In this document: piece after piece, positions 43,013-55,727 of the stretch | Layout of the letters: every line of letters begins with the position of its first letter | How positions within the stretch are numbered: position 1 is the stretch's first letter | NCBI GenBank assembly: GCA_015039465.1 | Contig: MU130378.1 | Location: 686,570 to 750,569 of the forward strand | DNA from: Phlegmacium glaucopus | Lineage: Eukaryota; Basidiomycota; Agaricomycetes; Agaricales; Cortinariaceae | Length of the DNA: 64,000 nt | Direction of reading: 5' to 3' | The notes under the pieces: model-generated | Databases searched by the model: none | What the model was told of the DNA's origin: nothing | Seen by the model: only the letters and a program-made list of their open reading frames with translations | Program-made: the position numbers and the translations under genes

Positions 43013-43878
43013 TTAGATCCATTGGGCCCTGTCCCAGGCGGGGTCTTGTAGGAAAGCGCAGAGTACTTTGCTTCCGGTCTGAAATATAAGAGTAAGTTTG
43101 GAATCCTCAAAGCCAACCCATCCAAGAGATTTGACCAAAAATATATACCTGGAGCAACGGATGACCTGCAACAATACTCAGAAATCTCTCCAAGCCCTCT
43201 CTCCGACTCTCAATCACTTCTTCAGAGAACCGATTTGTAAAGACCTTGCCAGGTAGAGGTGGAATATTGACTCGGGTAGATTCGTGCTCCAGGATATCAC
43301 GGAAAGCTTCAAAGTCGGAGTAGCGTCGTCTGACGAGAGAGTGTCGAAGTTTGAAAGCAGGGATGTTGGTCTATGAATAGAGGAGATGGTTTCGCGAGCA
43401 CAGAAGACGAACGCGGAACGAACCTTGCAGACAATCTCATAGTCTGTGTACATTTTTCTTCCAAATCCTGTTTTAAATCGATAATGTATGAGTTACGAAG
43501 AATCCAAATTGCGCAGCACTGGGGACAATCTGGATACTCACCATGAGTTTGTGGATTTCTCACCTCAATTTCCAGAAAGCTCTCTGGCACACTGTACATC
43601 TCTTCAATCTGAAATTCAATCAAAATGTTAGCTCGTCTATCTATAGTCATCATGGAAATTGGGTCCGAAAACCATAACGTACAGTTTGCTCTCTTGCTGA
43701 GAGAAGAGATTCTTCGAACGCAGAGCTTCTTGCAAATGGTGAAACAGAAGTGGCCATTTATCGTGCAGGCCAGTTGGAGGGTATGGATGGTGGATGGGGG
43801 TTGAATGGAAGATACGAGGCAGTGACTCCAAGAGTCCTTCATAATTGACATGTCACGGTATGGTTGGGTCACAGACAT
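43013..43878 (-). CDS. SNX3: Sorting nexin SNX3/Grd19 (PX domain)
   Basis: PX-domain protein that binds PI3P and sorts cargo with retromer on endosomes. The well-supported part starts [20 protein letters not shown] (acceptor at 43609) and continues [34 protein letters not shown] (RRYSDF is the PI3P-binding PX core), [40 protein letters not shown] and [20 protein letters not shown], ending WDRAQWI at the TAA (43013). The N-terminus is uncertain: the best model starts at 43878 ([15 protein letters not shown]), with introns before QESKLY and IEEMY. Upstream sequence in a different frame also stays open for about 60 codons, so another first exon is possible. Confidence 0.85.
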
Positions 43879-44192
43879 TGCCGTCACTGGAGCGCTGAGG
43901 AAAATAATATATGTATGATTGGAATCTAATCCTTGAGACACGGCGTTCAGGCCCAAGATTTGGACAGTGCAGGTTGAGTGCTGCGTGTAATATTTACTTG
44001 GATAGCCTTCGGACAGAACAATGTGTTTGTCTATGTTACATGATGTGAAATTTAATGAACCTTCTGTCTATATGCTGCTGGTCCAGTCTAAGAGCCAGAG
44101 CTTAGAAAATTGCTATTTTTGATTAGATCCTTCCCTCATTCAAGTTATCACCATCCCAGAGGACCTAGACGCATGCTTTTCAATAGATCATA
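43879..44192. other. Divergent intergenic region
   Basis: Upstream of both SNX3 and the EamA-type transporter. No ORF is supported. Confidence 0.55.
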
Positions 44193-45708
44193 ATGCGAAC
44201 TCGAAATCCAGAAGCTCTTGACATAGGCGGGCCATTGGCAATAGGATTGTTCATATTCACGCTTATCGCATTCGTTACTGAGACCCAGCTAACACAGGTG
44301 AGTATTATTATTCATGCACAAGTCGATTTCATCTCCAATTCATTGGTTCTCCCTTTGACAGTATGTCCAGACCAATTTGGGTTATAGACAACCATTCTTT
44401 CTATTGTGAGTGGATCTAAATATCTGGCCCACAGTTCTTATCCGCTCCCATATATAGCTATCTCGTACATTCTTCATTCACGATAACATTTCCACTTCAT
44501 CTCCTATACCTTCTGGCAACAAAGAAATGCACCGTCACGTCTCTTTTGAAAGGCCTTCGTATTGCCATCGCAAACCATCTGCTCCCTGACCAAAGCCTCA
44601 CGACAGTCAGGTTTCCCTATTACAAGTTTTTCCGACTAACAATCGTCCTGACTATTGGAATTACAATTCCTGCATTGCTGTGGTTCGCAGCTATTTCTCT
44701 TGCTTCGTCAGTTGTTTCTCCTGTGCATGTCAAATATATTAATACAATCAACTTCTCTTCTCAGAGTAAGCGATGTAACAGGCAAGTTTTCTGGACAAAT
44801 AGTAAATTTTTATCTAAAGCATAATCGAAGCTATCTGGAATACCAACGCTTTCTTCGCATACCTGATTAGCGTCAAATTGTTTAAATCTCGATGGGAAGC
44901 ACGACGATTAGTCGCTGTCTCCTTAGCAACATTAGGTGTTATTGCAGTCGTGTACGGTGGGAGTACAACCTCAACGAAGAAAGGTGCAGTATCGGATGCT
45001 TCGGTCTTCGTCTTCAAGCCTACTGCACCGCTATACGGAAATCTACTGACGCTGGTTGCTTCTTTCGGATATGGCCTCTACCAAGTGCTCTACAAGATCT
45101 ACGCTGCTTTACCATACCCAGAAGTCGCCTATGAGCGTTTATACGAGCAGATCCCAGGAGAAGACGGTACCTCTGATCCAGACAATGGCCTGGCAAATAT
45201 CCAGGAGGATGTCGTCTACCCACCACCATTTGGTCTTCATCCAAACCTTTTGACATCTATAATGGGCCTTTGTACATTCATGTCACTGTGGATTCCGATT
45301 CCGATCCTCCATTATTCTGGTGCAGAGATATTCAGGCTTCCACCCAATTCTTTCACTGTCATGGCGATCGCTGGGATTGCACTCAGCGGAGTAATTTTCA
45401 ATGCAGGCTTTATGGCAAGTTTTGGCTTATCAAAAATTTCAATGTAGTCATGGCTGATATGCTATAGGTTTTGTTGGGCATATGGGGTCCAATCATAGTC
45501 TCTGTTGGAAATCTGCTAACTATAGTCTTGGTACTTATCTCTGATGTGAGTTATCCACACTTTATTTGCAACCAATCTAATCTTACAGTAATAGATTATT
45601 TTCGGTGCTGGAATTGATACATTGACGGTCTGGAGTTTGCTGGGCTCTGGAGGGATCGTGCTGGCGTTTGGTGTTCTCGCCTACGATATGTTTACGAAAA
45701 GGTCTTGA
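44193..45708 (+). CDS. EamA/DMT-type membrane transporter (Thi74/SLC35F-like)
   Basis: Drug/metabolite transporter superfamily member with about ten membrane spans, in vacuolar, Golgi or mitochondrial membranes in its relatives. MRTRNPEALDIGGPLAIGLF starts the first helix. YVQTNLGYRQPFFLFYLVHS, LHLLYLLATKKCTVTSLLKG, LTIVLTIGITIPALLWFAAI, FFAYLISVKLFKSRWEARRL, VSLATLGVIAVVYGGSTTST, LVASFGYGLYQVLYKIYAAL and MAIAGIALSGVIFNAGFM follow. The end VSVGNLLTIVLVLISDIIFG and IVLAFGVLAYDMFTKRS reaches the TGA at 45706. A hydrophilic loop with GEDGTSDPDNGLAN separates the two halves. Introns are short and frequent. The substrate is unknown. Confidence 0.85.
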
Positions 45709-46484
45709 GGTTGGTTGTGACTTGAGTCGTGAGTTGCGGTAAAGTCGGGAGTATGTGGAAGTAATGGAAATCTATTTGGCATATACCCTCAGATTCACGG
45801 ACTCACCTTGACACATGGTCTCCCGTTACCGGAATGAGATACTCACAGTAACAAGTGTGCCAAGGCGGCGCTCATCAGGTCTACAAGGGTCTACATGTCT
45901 GCAACGTGTCTGCTGACCTTGAAACAGCTTTTTAGCCTCAGCGCTCCGACCCCTGATCAACAAAATCAAATCATCCTCGCTTATGAATTGGAAATTTTAG
46001 TAAATAGGAATGCAAATAATCATTGTATGAGGATTGGTTCTGATTGATGAGAGGGCATTGTGTAAAAAGGAACCGCATCATTAGAGAGCATCACAGAAGA
46101 CGGAGAGGAAGAGGCAAAACTACACAACTGTTAAAAAAACAATACGAATACAAGCGCTGAATTTTGAGCAGGAGTAACGTTGATGTAGAGTAGCCGTGCG
46201 CAGAAATTAAACAAAAACGAAAGTAGGAGGTGGGGGAAGGGCGTGGATAACTGAACATAATATTTGGAAAGGTGAAAAAATTATCATATGCACTAGGATT
46301 TGCTCCCGTTGATTAAAACCAACGTTAGGAAGAAGGCAGGAATTGACTGCCGATGGATATCACTCCGAAGGCAGTGTACACCAGACCATCAAAAAATACA
46401 CGCCAGCGCGAAGCAGCGTGGCTCGACTGAGGCTTAAGAGGCGGTAGCCATTACACTGGTACTAGAAAAATTAGTCTGGGTTTT
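45709..46484. other. Convergent intergenic region
   Basis: Between the 3' ends of the transporter and PPZ genes. It is A-rich around 46120-46300. A small extra exon of PPZ near 46450 is possible (see PPZ). No other gene seen. Confidence 0.5.
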
Positions 46485-48081
46485 TTAATTTGTCTTACAG
46501 ACATGCCTTTTCCGCTTTGCCTTGGTCATTTCTTTCCGCAAAGCAGCGCCGTCCAATGGCTTTAAGAGTTCGAAGGCGCATAGCAGATCCTCCGACACAC
46601 TATGTTTGAAAAAAAAGTTGCATAAGCCGATACTGCAAAGTGGAATCTTGATGAAGACTAACCTCATACATGCGCCATAGTTGTCAAATTCTGAACCGTT
46701 TGTTCAATCCTTTGAACAAATGCTCTGAAAATAGGGACTTACCACCACAATAATTTGGCGCACTAAATACTGTCACAAGCGTACGGTCGTTCCAGAACTC
46801 GTATCCATCTTCCACTACCATGTGAGCGCGACATATCAGATCCATATCGTATCGCGCGAGGAACTCGTTGATGATGGCCTTGCCGAAACAATAACTGACC
46901 CCCCGTTCGTTGTCTTCCCAGTCAAGAGCCGTGTCAGAAGGATCCGACCACAACAGATCATTAAGAAGTCCGTAATCAGGCACATCTGTTGGCCGTTGTA
47001 TTCGTTTGATGTCGTCCATAGAGTGGAGAGACGGCGAAAGACCGCCGTGAACACAAAATATCTTCGAGGCGACAATGGCGGCAATGGGAAGGCAATTGAA
47101 GACGTCTATAAATGTTTTCCAGGTTTTGATGTTACACCGCCGTTTGCATTCATCATAGAACCCGTATACTGTGCAAAGTGAGATGGGTAACGAACAGGAA
47201 ACATAACTCAGCTCACCCCGTGTAACGTTAGCACATTCGTGATTGCCTCGAAGTAAGAAGAAATTTTCGGGATATTTTATCTTGTAGCAAAGAAGGAGAA
47301 GGATAGTTTCAAGGCTCTGCTTTCCCCGATCAACGTAATCGCCCAAGAATAGGTAATTAGCAGCAGGAGGGAACCCACACATCTCGAATAACCGTATTAG
47401 GTCTGAGTATTGTCCGTGAACGTCGCCTACTATTTTCACGGGAGGCGAGAGTTCCACGAGGGTTGGTTGGGCGAGAAAGACATCTCTAGCAGCAAGACAT
47501 ATCGCGGTGATCTCCGTGTTCTTCAGACACAGTGACTTGCTCACTTTGCCGGTGTATCCCACGTCTAGTAATCGTTGAATCATGTCATCGACGTCAAATT
47601 GCTTGAGCTTTTCCTTTCCGCCACCTGCAGGTTCACCTGCAATACCATTACCATTACTGGTCGCGGAACTTGGGACAAAGGGAATCGCGTTGGATAAGAT
47701 CGTTTGGGTAACGGGGATATCTAAAGGAACTGTGGATGATTCTGGAGAATGGAGCGGCGACGAGGAGGTCGTTGACAATTGAGGTGAAGGGTCATTTTCG
47801 GTCGGATTCGAACCTTTAGGATACGGAGAGCCGTGTGTTCGAGGATTACTAACGGACGAAGAAACAACTGTTCCCGCAGGGTTTGATACGTTGATTGAAG
47901 GGGTTCCATTTGGTAAGGGGTTGGTATCTAAACCACTGGCTGTTCCACGAGAGACAGAAGCTTTGAGTGTGTTCTCATCAGTACCATCTAGCTGGGAATC
48001 ATGTGGAGGACTGTCTGTTGCAGTGTCTTTATCCTTGTCTTTGGTAGATTTCTTTGCTTTCTTGGAGGGCTGTTGGCCCAT
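46485..48081 (-). CDS. PPZ1: PPZ-type serine/threonine protein phosphatase
   Basis: PP1-like phosphatase of the fungal Ppz group, which regulates K+ homeostasis and cell integrity. The first true ATG (48081) gives [19 protein letters not shown], whose Gly2 suits N-myristoylation; the longer frame upstream starts with GTG only. A Ser/Pro/Asn-rich regulatory region of about 160 residues precedes the catalytic domain: [94 protein letters not shown] and [11 protein letters not shown], so the metal ligands (GDxHG, GDxxDRG, GNHE) are all present. The last exons give [20 protein letters not shown] and KAKRKRHV. The final residues are uncertain: CKTN at 46485, or a further intron to an exon near 46450. 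Confidence 0.92.
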
Positions 48082-48339
48082 TTGAGCGCCTGGTGGTTGG
48101 GGAGACTGAGGCCGAGCTCTAGATAACCGGGAAGTGAACACGGAAAGGAGAGTAGGAGCCAGCTTTGAGAATGAGTGGGTACAAGGACAAGCAAAGGGAA
48201 AAAGGGATGATGGCAGAGGGGTTCAAACAACGGAGGTTTAGGCAAGGAACAATCAGACTGTTGGTACTTGTTTGCTCAGGTCATCAGATTGCAAAGCCAT
48301 AAATTCATTCTCGGTATGTATATGTCAATTAATCCTAGC

Positions 48340-49063
48340 CTAAAACTTGCCAAAGGTCTTGGCAGCTGCCTTGTTCTTGGCCACCCGTAGCACGTTAAAT
48401 CGCACCGTCTTCGACAGCGGTCGGCATTGACCTGCACGTAGACACTTAGAATTTATCGCACATCGCAATAACTACACGTACCAACAGTTACAACATCACC
48501 AATCTCCGCACGGAAGGCGGGGGACAGGTGAGCCGCCAAGTTCTTGTGGCGCTTTTCATAACGGTCTGATGACACCAGCATGAGGTAGGCCTGTACAAAA
48601 ACGACAAACAGCACGTACTGTATTTTGGAATGTAGTGTAGGTAATCACGACGGATAATGATGGTTCGATTCATTTTGGTCGACACAACCTTGCCCGTAAG
48701 GATACGACCACGAATTGAGATGTCGCCAGTGAAAGGGCATTTTTTGTCTAAAGTTCCAAGTCACGATGAATCGTACACATGGTTTAAAATTGCTCACGCA
48801 CCGATGTAAGTGCCGTTGATGGCCTCTGAAGGCGTTTTGAATCCTAAGCCAACATCTTTGTACCACCGCTTCTCCTTCGTTGCAATTTTCTTTCCACCTA
48901 GTATGCAAGTCAGATATGGAGGCAAGGTCCTAGCAGTACGACGGACCACGGGATTTGGCATTTAGAAAGATATCTTGTTTTTGGTATGCCTTCTCAACCT
49001 TTAATAGAAGGTAAGGATTAGAAAAAATCTAATAGATGATAATGAACGAACTTGTTCAGCCAT
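48340..49063 (-). CDS. RPS11: 40S ribosomal protein uS17 (S11)
   Basis: Cytosolic small-subunit ribosomal protein. The ATG at 49063 gives MAEQ, then an intron, [17 protein letters not shown], another intron and [31 protein letters not shown] and [20 protein letters not shown] follow, then [40 protein letters not shown] and [20 protein letters not shown]. The end [19 protein letters not shown] reaches the TAG at 48340. The short first exon (four residues) is typical of fungal ribosomal protein genes. Five exons and about 155 residues match the family. Confidence 0.93.
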
Positions 49064-50231
49064 CGTGTTGATCTTGAGGTCGTTGGGGGCGGGGACTTCG
49101 AAGGAGAACTTTTAGCGATTTATTGATACTTGTTTGGAATAGCCACCTCTTAGAAACTATACAGTGGAGTCGGACATTGCCGGGTCGTAGGAGTCTGGTG
49201 AAGTTTGGGCGCCAATTTGCGACTACATATCCGTCTTAGTTGGTCTCAAGCATGAATCCTTTTCGATGCTGGTAATTATTAATTTGGACCCAGTTTTATC
49301 CCAAGTACTCACCATGTGGTACTATAATACAAATAATGATAATGTATCAACCCTAATCCCAGGTACCGGCCATTACGATAAGAACCATAGATCCAAGAGT
49401 TGATCTAAGTGAGCTTACGATGTATGTAGCAGATAAAGCGGCCATAGAGCGAAAATTTCACGTACAGTATTACTATGATGTTTCTGCAAACACTGTAATA
49501 ATCGTACAAGCGGTATTACAGTAATCCACCGGTCCTTCGTGTAAGTTTCTGGCTTTTCCTGGAAAATGTGATCCTTCTATATGTTAAATATACTTCTAAG
49601 GAAGATATCTACTTAGACCATAATTATGTCTGTCCGAGATGTATTTGTTGGATGGGTGATCAACGTTCAACCTCAAAAGGGGTGGGAAACCAGATTTCCA
49701 AATTTGGCCAATCCCGGTCCTTCAGGTGGGATTCATGGCCAGTGTCGCTACTACGCAGACGGCCATGACGCGTTTGAACGTCCATAGAGAGCAATAGAGT
49801 GGCATCCGGCTAAATGACGCGACAAACTATCAGTAAACGCGAAAGTCAGGGTTCTAAACGCGTCGATGTCAACAAAATTTGAGACTCCGCTGCGGCATAC
49901 TACGACGATGCACTTCAGACTCTATAATACGAATTCTACTACGGAAATGAGAAACTGTTTATATCATATCTAGACACTGTACTGTATGTAGCTAAGACGT
50001 AGAGTTCCAAATAGCTGATATATTTTTGGTGAGCGGTGCCGATTGGTGCCGGTAGGGCATAGTATTCAGTTCTCTGCCGCGACGCGGTATTTGCCTATGT
50101 TTGTTAGACGCACCCTGTCACTTCCTCGCGCGTCCTTCAGACTCATGGGCCGTCAGCAAACCTTAGGTTTGTAAATTACCCTAACAAGCTTCAGTATCTT
50201 GACCTTCCATTGTATAGGAAAATTCTTTGCA
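49064..50231. other. Gene-free stretch, RPS11 to DNA ligase
   Basis: About 1.2 kb in which I see no gene. It is the divergent upstream region of RPS11 and DNA ligase I and is AT-rich in the middle. A 66-codon frame at 49568-49768 has no recognisable content. No tRNA-like fold was found on inspection. Confidence 0.5.
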
Positions 50232-53200
50232 ATGCCAAAGACAACAAAAGCAGCCCCACCCCAGCAGTCAAGCCTCCACGAAATGTGGGCAAAGAAGAAA
50301 GTAGGCGCGTCGAAAGTCGAGCCAGACGTAATGGATGTCGAAATTCCCAAAGAAAAGCAGCGTAGGAGGTTTCTACTTAGATTAGTAATACCTCCTTGAC
50401 GGGTACTCTTGTAGCGGAGAGCGCGAAACGCAAGGAGCCACCTGGTATGTCGTGATTTCCAGAATACCAATACGTGCTTATGTGTTTAGTAGAATCATCA
50501 CCAAAGCTCAAGAAACGGAGAATTATAGAATCGGACGAGGAGGCCGAGAACGATACTCCTAACGAACCTGGTCGGTTTCAATTGCTACTAGGTTGCTCCT
50601 TCTGACAGGATAGCGCATGGCAGCCAGAAAGCCAGCTTCGAATGATCCAACGAGTCCAAAATCTACTCCTAAGTCACCTAAATCCAGAGGCAAAGAGAAA
50701 GAAGTCGCTACTGCCGTCACGAAGGCTACACGAGTCCAAGATGATGAAGCCCGGTCTTCTACCAGCGAAGATGAGGGTGAAGACGAAATTGAACCCGTTG
50801 AAGAGGATGATCAGATGTTGACTGATAGCCTCGCGACAACAAAGAGGTCTTGCGCATTTCTGCAGTTGAAGGGTGTCTTTGTTCATATTTTATTGTCAGT
50901 GCGCAAGCTGCCTTAATGAAACGCGACGATGTGGATGTCAAAGGGGGTTGGAAGGTTGGTGAACCGTGAGTCTTGTATCATTGTTCTCATTCTCTCTCTC
51001 TCTCTCATGTCGTGAAGTGTTCCCTATGCAGCTCTTACCAAAACTTTTTCCTTGATCGAAGGGACAACGAAACGACTGGAGAAAACTGCTATTCTCACTT
51101 CATTTTTACTTTTGGTCATCCAAAGAAGTGCCAAAACTGATCATAAGTCGCTGCTCCAAGCAGTGTATCTTTGCATCAACAGGGTCTGTATACTCTTTCA
51201 TGCCCAAGCGTAATCGTTGACTTTTATTTAGTTGAGCCCAGACTACGTCGGCGTTGAATTAGGGATTGGAGAAAGTCTTCTAATCAAGGCTATTGGAGAG
51301 TCTACGGGTCGAAGCACTGCTCTCATCAAAGCCGACCTTAAGAAGGAAGGTGATCTGGGTCTAGTGGCAATGGTATGCCTTTCGTTGTTGATACCTTTTC
51401 TAACTCACCTTCTGTGTGCTAGAGCTCTAAGAATAGTCAAAAGACACTGTTCAAGCCCAAGCCATTGACGGTTCCATTTGTATTTTCAAATCTACAAGAC
51501 ATTGCGCTTTCAACTGGGCACTCGGTATGTGACTTTTTTTTATTTCGTAGTACTTCAAATTGCTTACACCCGCGGACAAGTCTCAAGCGAAGAAAGTCTC
51601 TATCATCACAAAGCTTCTAGCCGCTTGTCAAGATTTCGAAGCAAAATACATTGTCCGTAGTTTAGAAGGGAAACTTCGAATAGGAAACGCAGAACGGTCG
51701 GTGCTTGTGGCTCTTGCACAAGCAGCGGTTCTGGCAGAAAAAGAACGTGGTCAGTGAGCTCATGTCTTCTTTCACTTTGTCATCGACCCTCAGAAAGTCG
51801 GCAAGAAATGGACCAATGAACAACTGGCTACTCGGTTGGAGGAAAGTACCAATATCATAAAATCTGTCTATAGGTCGGTATTCCTTCAAACGGCCCAATG
51901 TTGCGCGCCCAACGCTTATCTATTTCCCAGTGAATTACCGAGTTACGACAAAGTGATCCCCGCACTTCTTGAAGTTGGCATTGACAAGTTGCGAGATAAA
52001 TGCAAACTGACCCCTGGAGTTCCACTCAAACCTATGCTTGCTAAACCGACCAAAGCTATCGGTGAAGTCCTTGATAGATTTGAGAACAAACGCTTCACTT
52101 GTGAATATAAATACGACGGAGAACGTGCCCAAGTTTGTTTTCTACTCAACTTCTAAACAAATTTACATTTGTGTTCTAACTGTTATTCCAGGTCCATAAA
52201 TTAGAAGATGGTACCGTTGCCGTATTCAGTCGAAACTCAGAAGATATGAGCAAGAAATATCCTGATCTTGTCGATCAATTACCAAAGGTAAATATATTTT
52301 GTATTGCATGTGTGATGATTGTCACTAACACTCACTTCAGTGTATAAAAGAATCAACACATTCATTTGTCCTTGATGCAGAGGCTGTCGCCATTGATCGT
52401 ACAACTGGCAAACTCATGCCTTTTCAAGAGCTTAGCCGAAGAAAGCGCAAAGATGTCAAAGTCGAAGATATCCAAGTTCTTGTATGTCTCTTTGCTTTTG
52501 ACCTTTTGTACTTGAATGGCGAGGTTAGTATTTTCTCATACTGGCAGACATCCACTTGGCTGAATGATTTTCTAGCCCTTGTTACAAGTCCCTCTGGACA
52601 AGCGTCGAGAATTGTTAAGGCAGCATTTCAATGTTGTTGCAGGAGAATTTGATTTTGCCAAGTCCTCCGATGGTGAAACCACGGAAGAGATACAAAGTTT
52701 TCTGGAAGAGAGCGTAAAAGATGGCTGTGAAGGTCTTATGGTTAAGATGCTTGATACCGATGCCAGTTTCTACGAGCCCAGTCGTAGAAGTATCAATTGG
52801 CTGAAGGCAAGGTTTGTCGGCTTCAACCACGAACTGTAACTGAAGATTGGAATTCTAAACAGCTCAAGAAGGACTACCTTGCTGGTGTGGGAGATTCTTT
52901 GGACCTCGTCGTCGTCGGGGGATACTATGGCAAAGGTAAACGGACAAATGTTTACGGAGCCTTTCTCCTTGCCTGCTACGACAGTGACTCGGAAGAATTC
53001 CAAACCATCTGCAAGATTGGTACTGGATTTAGCGAAGAAGTCTTGCAGGCTCATTATGAAACTCTCAAGCCCTTAGAGCTAACAAAGGTCCGAGGTGACA
53101 TCAAAATTGGCGGCGCAAAACCCGATATTTGGTTTGAACCCATAATTGTATGGGAGGTTTTGACAGCCGATTTAAGCCTTAGTCCGATTTATACTGCCGC

Positions 53201-53491
53201 CCAAGGATTGGTAGGTTCTCTCCTCGTCTTGAAGCCCAGTTTTCATTTGACGGAATAATTGCGCAGGTGGAAGATCGCGGCATATCCTTGAGGTTTCCTC
53301 GATTTGTTCGAATACGTGATGATAAATCAGCTGATGATGCAACTGGTCCAGAGCAGGTGAGTTATGGTGTCGCAAGAGTAGCGTTATGTTTCTGAGGGAT
53401 TTAGATTGCAGAGATGTATGAACGTCAGGCATTGTCACAGAGCAAGGGCAAGAAAAAGAAGGGGGGGGATGCCGACGACGGTTTCTGGTAG
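50232..53491 (+). CDS. CDC9: DNA ligase I (ATP-dependent, CDC9-type)
   Basis: Replicative and repair ligase that seals Okazaki fragments in the nucleus, with a mitochondrial form in yeast. [20 protein letters not shown] (ATG at 50232) holds a PIP-like QSSLHEMW for PCNA binding. A disordered, Lys/Glu-rich region with [15 protein letters not shown] and basic motifs follows. The DNA-binding domain includes [20 protein letters not shown] and [20 protein letters not shown]. The catalytic core has [20 protein letters not shown] (motif I, adenylated Lys), [36 protein letters not shown] (motif IV), [20 protein letters not shown] (motif V) and the OB-fold [12 protein letters not shown]. The intron at 52807-52862 starts with GC. 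It ends [13 protein letters not shown] at the TAG (53489). Complete. Confidence 0.95.
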
Positions 53492-53563
53492 AACGGCCAC
53501 AAAGAACTTATAGCTGTGTATCATTAGAGAGAAAAGGGGATATATTGAAAATAGTGTTCCTGT

Positions 53564-54186
53564 TTAGTTCTCCTTTTTCGACTCTTCCCTTGCAGATTTG
53601 ATTGCCTGGGTCACGGCGCCCTCCACCTGCTTTTGACCTTGCTCTTCATTCGATGCAAGCCCTAGCTTCTTCTCACGACCCCCTCTGTGCCAGTAATTGA
53701 CAAAGCGCACTTCCTGGATTGACTGGGCAGTCGCGTTTGTTAGATGGCAGGCGAAGAGAAGGTAGTTGCGCGGTTGAACCCTCCACGCTACCGAAGGTAT
53801 AAGATTCAAGGAATGGCGGCATATTTATTACGTACCAAAGCGCATGAACACCATCCTGGAGTGTAATGAGTAGCTGTGATGTGTCGGGTGAAAATTTTGT
53901 ACTTACGAATAGCATGCTAGAGCTGTCGTCATAGTCCCAGAGATGAGTTCTTCATCCTTTTTGAGGTCGGCAAGAGCAGCAAGTGGTAGACCCCAATTTG
54001 CTACCTATAAGGTTTGTTGAGAGAGGTTAGGTTGGCAATGGATTGTGGACATACTGGTCCCCAAAAATGTGTACCTGTACACGATGATTGTCAATAGGAA
54101 GCTAGGATAAAAAAACTGATTGTCTGACTGAAAAAGTATTCACGAGCTGCTGGCGAACGCAGCCAGGTGAAAAAAGTTGAGGACAT
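53564..54186 (-). CDS. MPC1: Mitochondrial pyruvate carrier subunit MPC1
   Basis: Subunit of the inner-membrane pyruvate carrier, partner of MPC2/3. [20 protein letters not shown] (ATG at 54186) is followed by [57 protein letters not shown] and [17 protein letters not shown], which are the typical MPC1 blocks with three short membrane helices. A charged tail with REESKKEN ends at 53564. Several short introns split the gene, including one inside the N-terminal helix. The length (about 135 aa) is slightly above the yeast protein owing to the tail. Tail-to-tail with DNA ligase (72 bp) and head-to-head with the next gene (98 bp). Confidence 0.93.
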
Positions 54187-54284
54187 GATGTTGAGAAGAA
54201 AACAATGTTGAGCTCACGTGCGTTGTAATAGATTGAAATTTCTGATAGGCTTGAAAAGGAAGGCGCCTCTTTATCTGACTAACT

Positions 54285-55727
54285 ATGCAGCAGCAGTACG
54301 GCAATTACCCATACTATCCTCAACCAGTCTATCCACAGACTCCATACTTGGGCCCTAATGCTCCCCAAGGTCCCAGTAATGGCTATCCTTCTTTCTATGG
54401 CCCTCCAAATCCACAAGCGCCCGCGCCCGCGCCTCAGAACCCAAATCCGCCTGCTCCATCACCTTATAGTTTTGATGCAGCTGCCTACGCTATCAAACCG
54501 GGGACAACTCCCGGCCCCCCACGACGCCATCGCATAAATAAATCTACGCCTGCCACACCCGCCCCGCCCCTCAAGTCCGCGATGAAAAAAACAGTGACCA
54601 ATGTTTTCAACAATGCCGAACAATCAATTACACGGCAGTTCTCCAATCCTTTCAGCCAGACACAAAATCTGAACCCTCCTCCCAGAGCCCGTGTTTATTC
54701 AAATCCAACTAACCCTCCGATTCTGAAAGATGAGATTCACGAACCCTCAGGTTGTGAGTTCCGTCCGAGTTATTTTTACATGCTCTCTAATTTTTGTTTC
54801 CTCAACAGTCCACATGTTCGTTTCATTTCATGGCTATAATGAACTTCATATCGAAAATATCATGACATTGGCCTTGGACGAAGTACGGAAAGTAATTTGG
54901 CCCCAGTGGCCAGATGGGATCGAATCCGACGCCATCCTCGACTACAAATACATTGTCAGATTCAGAAATACGCCTTGGGATTTGAGTGGGAATAATGTTC
55001 GGCAGTGAGTCTCGCTTATCGGCGATGGCATTATCACTTCTTATCCAAACTCCCTACTTAACCTATCTCAAAAAGTGCCTACAAGTTGATCGTCTCGTTC
55101 TTTCAATTATTCCAGAAACGTGTGAGTTTTCACCGCTTCACGTTTTTCTCTGGTTAATTTGGAAAACCTTAGGGATACTCATTTCAAACCGCGGTCAACA
55201 TTGCAACACCTGTCTGTTACAAGTCTCTCATCATCGACAGCCCATTTACAGCTTTCTCCCTTTTCAGACCCCTCGACTCATCTTCCAGATGACTCAACCT
55301 GATCCAAATACCGAGTTCTTTATCGCCTACTTCTCACATGATGGTCGGCGATTTACTCTGGTAAATCCACCTAACCACATTGAACTATCAATGGGTGCTC
55401 GGCTGCGATCTGCCCTTCCCAATAAGATTCTTTCCGACAACGCAGTTGAAGAGTATACCAGAGTGATTGAAGTAAAACGGAAACCAAATAGCAATGGTCA
55501 GTTGTACAGGTTCCATGTGCTGACTTCTCGACTCCTTACATTGCCTTGATTTTCCAGTGCCAGAAGTGGAAGTAGCACCCCTTTTCGTGGAAGTGCTGAA
55601 GATCCTTAGCCAATTAGGGTTCCAGCTTGATGCGACCATACCACTCGGACGCCGAGGAGCATTAGGCATCCGCTCCACGCGCGAACTACTTATCTTCAAG
55701 GGATATTTACCAAGGGAGGGACGATAG
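54285..55727 (+). CDS. Conserved basidiomycete protein of unknown function, Pro/Gln-rich N-terminus
   Basis: I recognise no domain. MQQQYGNYPYYPQPVYPQTP starts a Tyr/Pro/Gln-rich low-complexity region (about 100 residues) that leads to LKSAMKKTVTNVFNNAEQSI and TRQFSNPFSQTQNLNPPPRA. The globular part follows: VHMFVSFHGYNELHIENIMT, LALDEVRKVIWPQWPDGIES and VRFRNTPWDLSGNNVRHAYK. Next come LIVSFFQLFQKRGYSFQTA, TPRLIFQMTQPDPNTEFFIA, FSHDGRRFTLVNPPNHIELS, RSALPNKILSDNAVEEYTRV and FVEVLKILSQLGFQLDATIP. It ends RELLIFKGYLPREGR at 55727. The exon QKR|GYSFQTA|TPRL is only 21 nt long but needed for the frame. The prion-like N-terminus hints at an RNA-granule or trafficking role, which is inference. Confidence 0.72.

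Noticed and set aside
47800..47825. GGTTCGAATCC, a perfect tRNA B-box-like word, on the minus strand
   Set aside because: It lies inside the PPZ coding region (KGSNPTEND), and no matching A-box or cloverleaf was found.
48082..48141. 20-residue upstream extension of PPZ
   Set aside because: The extension begins with GTG; the first ATG gives the expected myristoylation-type MGQQPSKK start.
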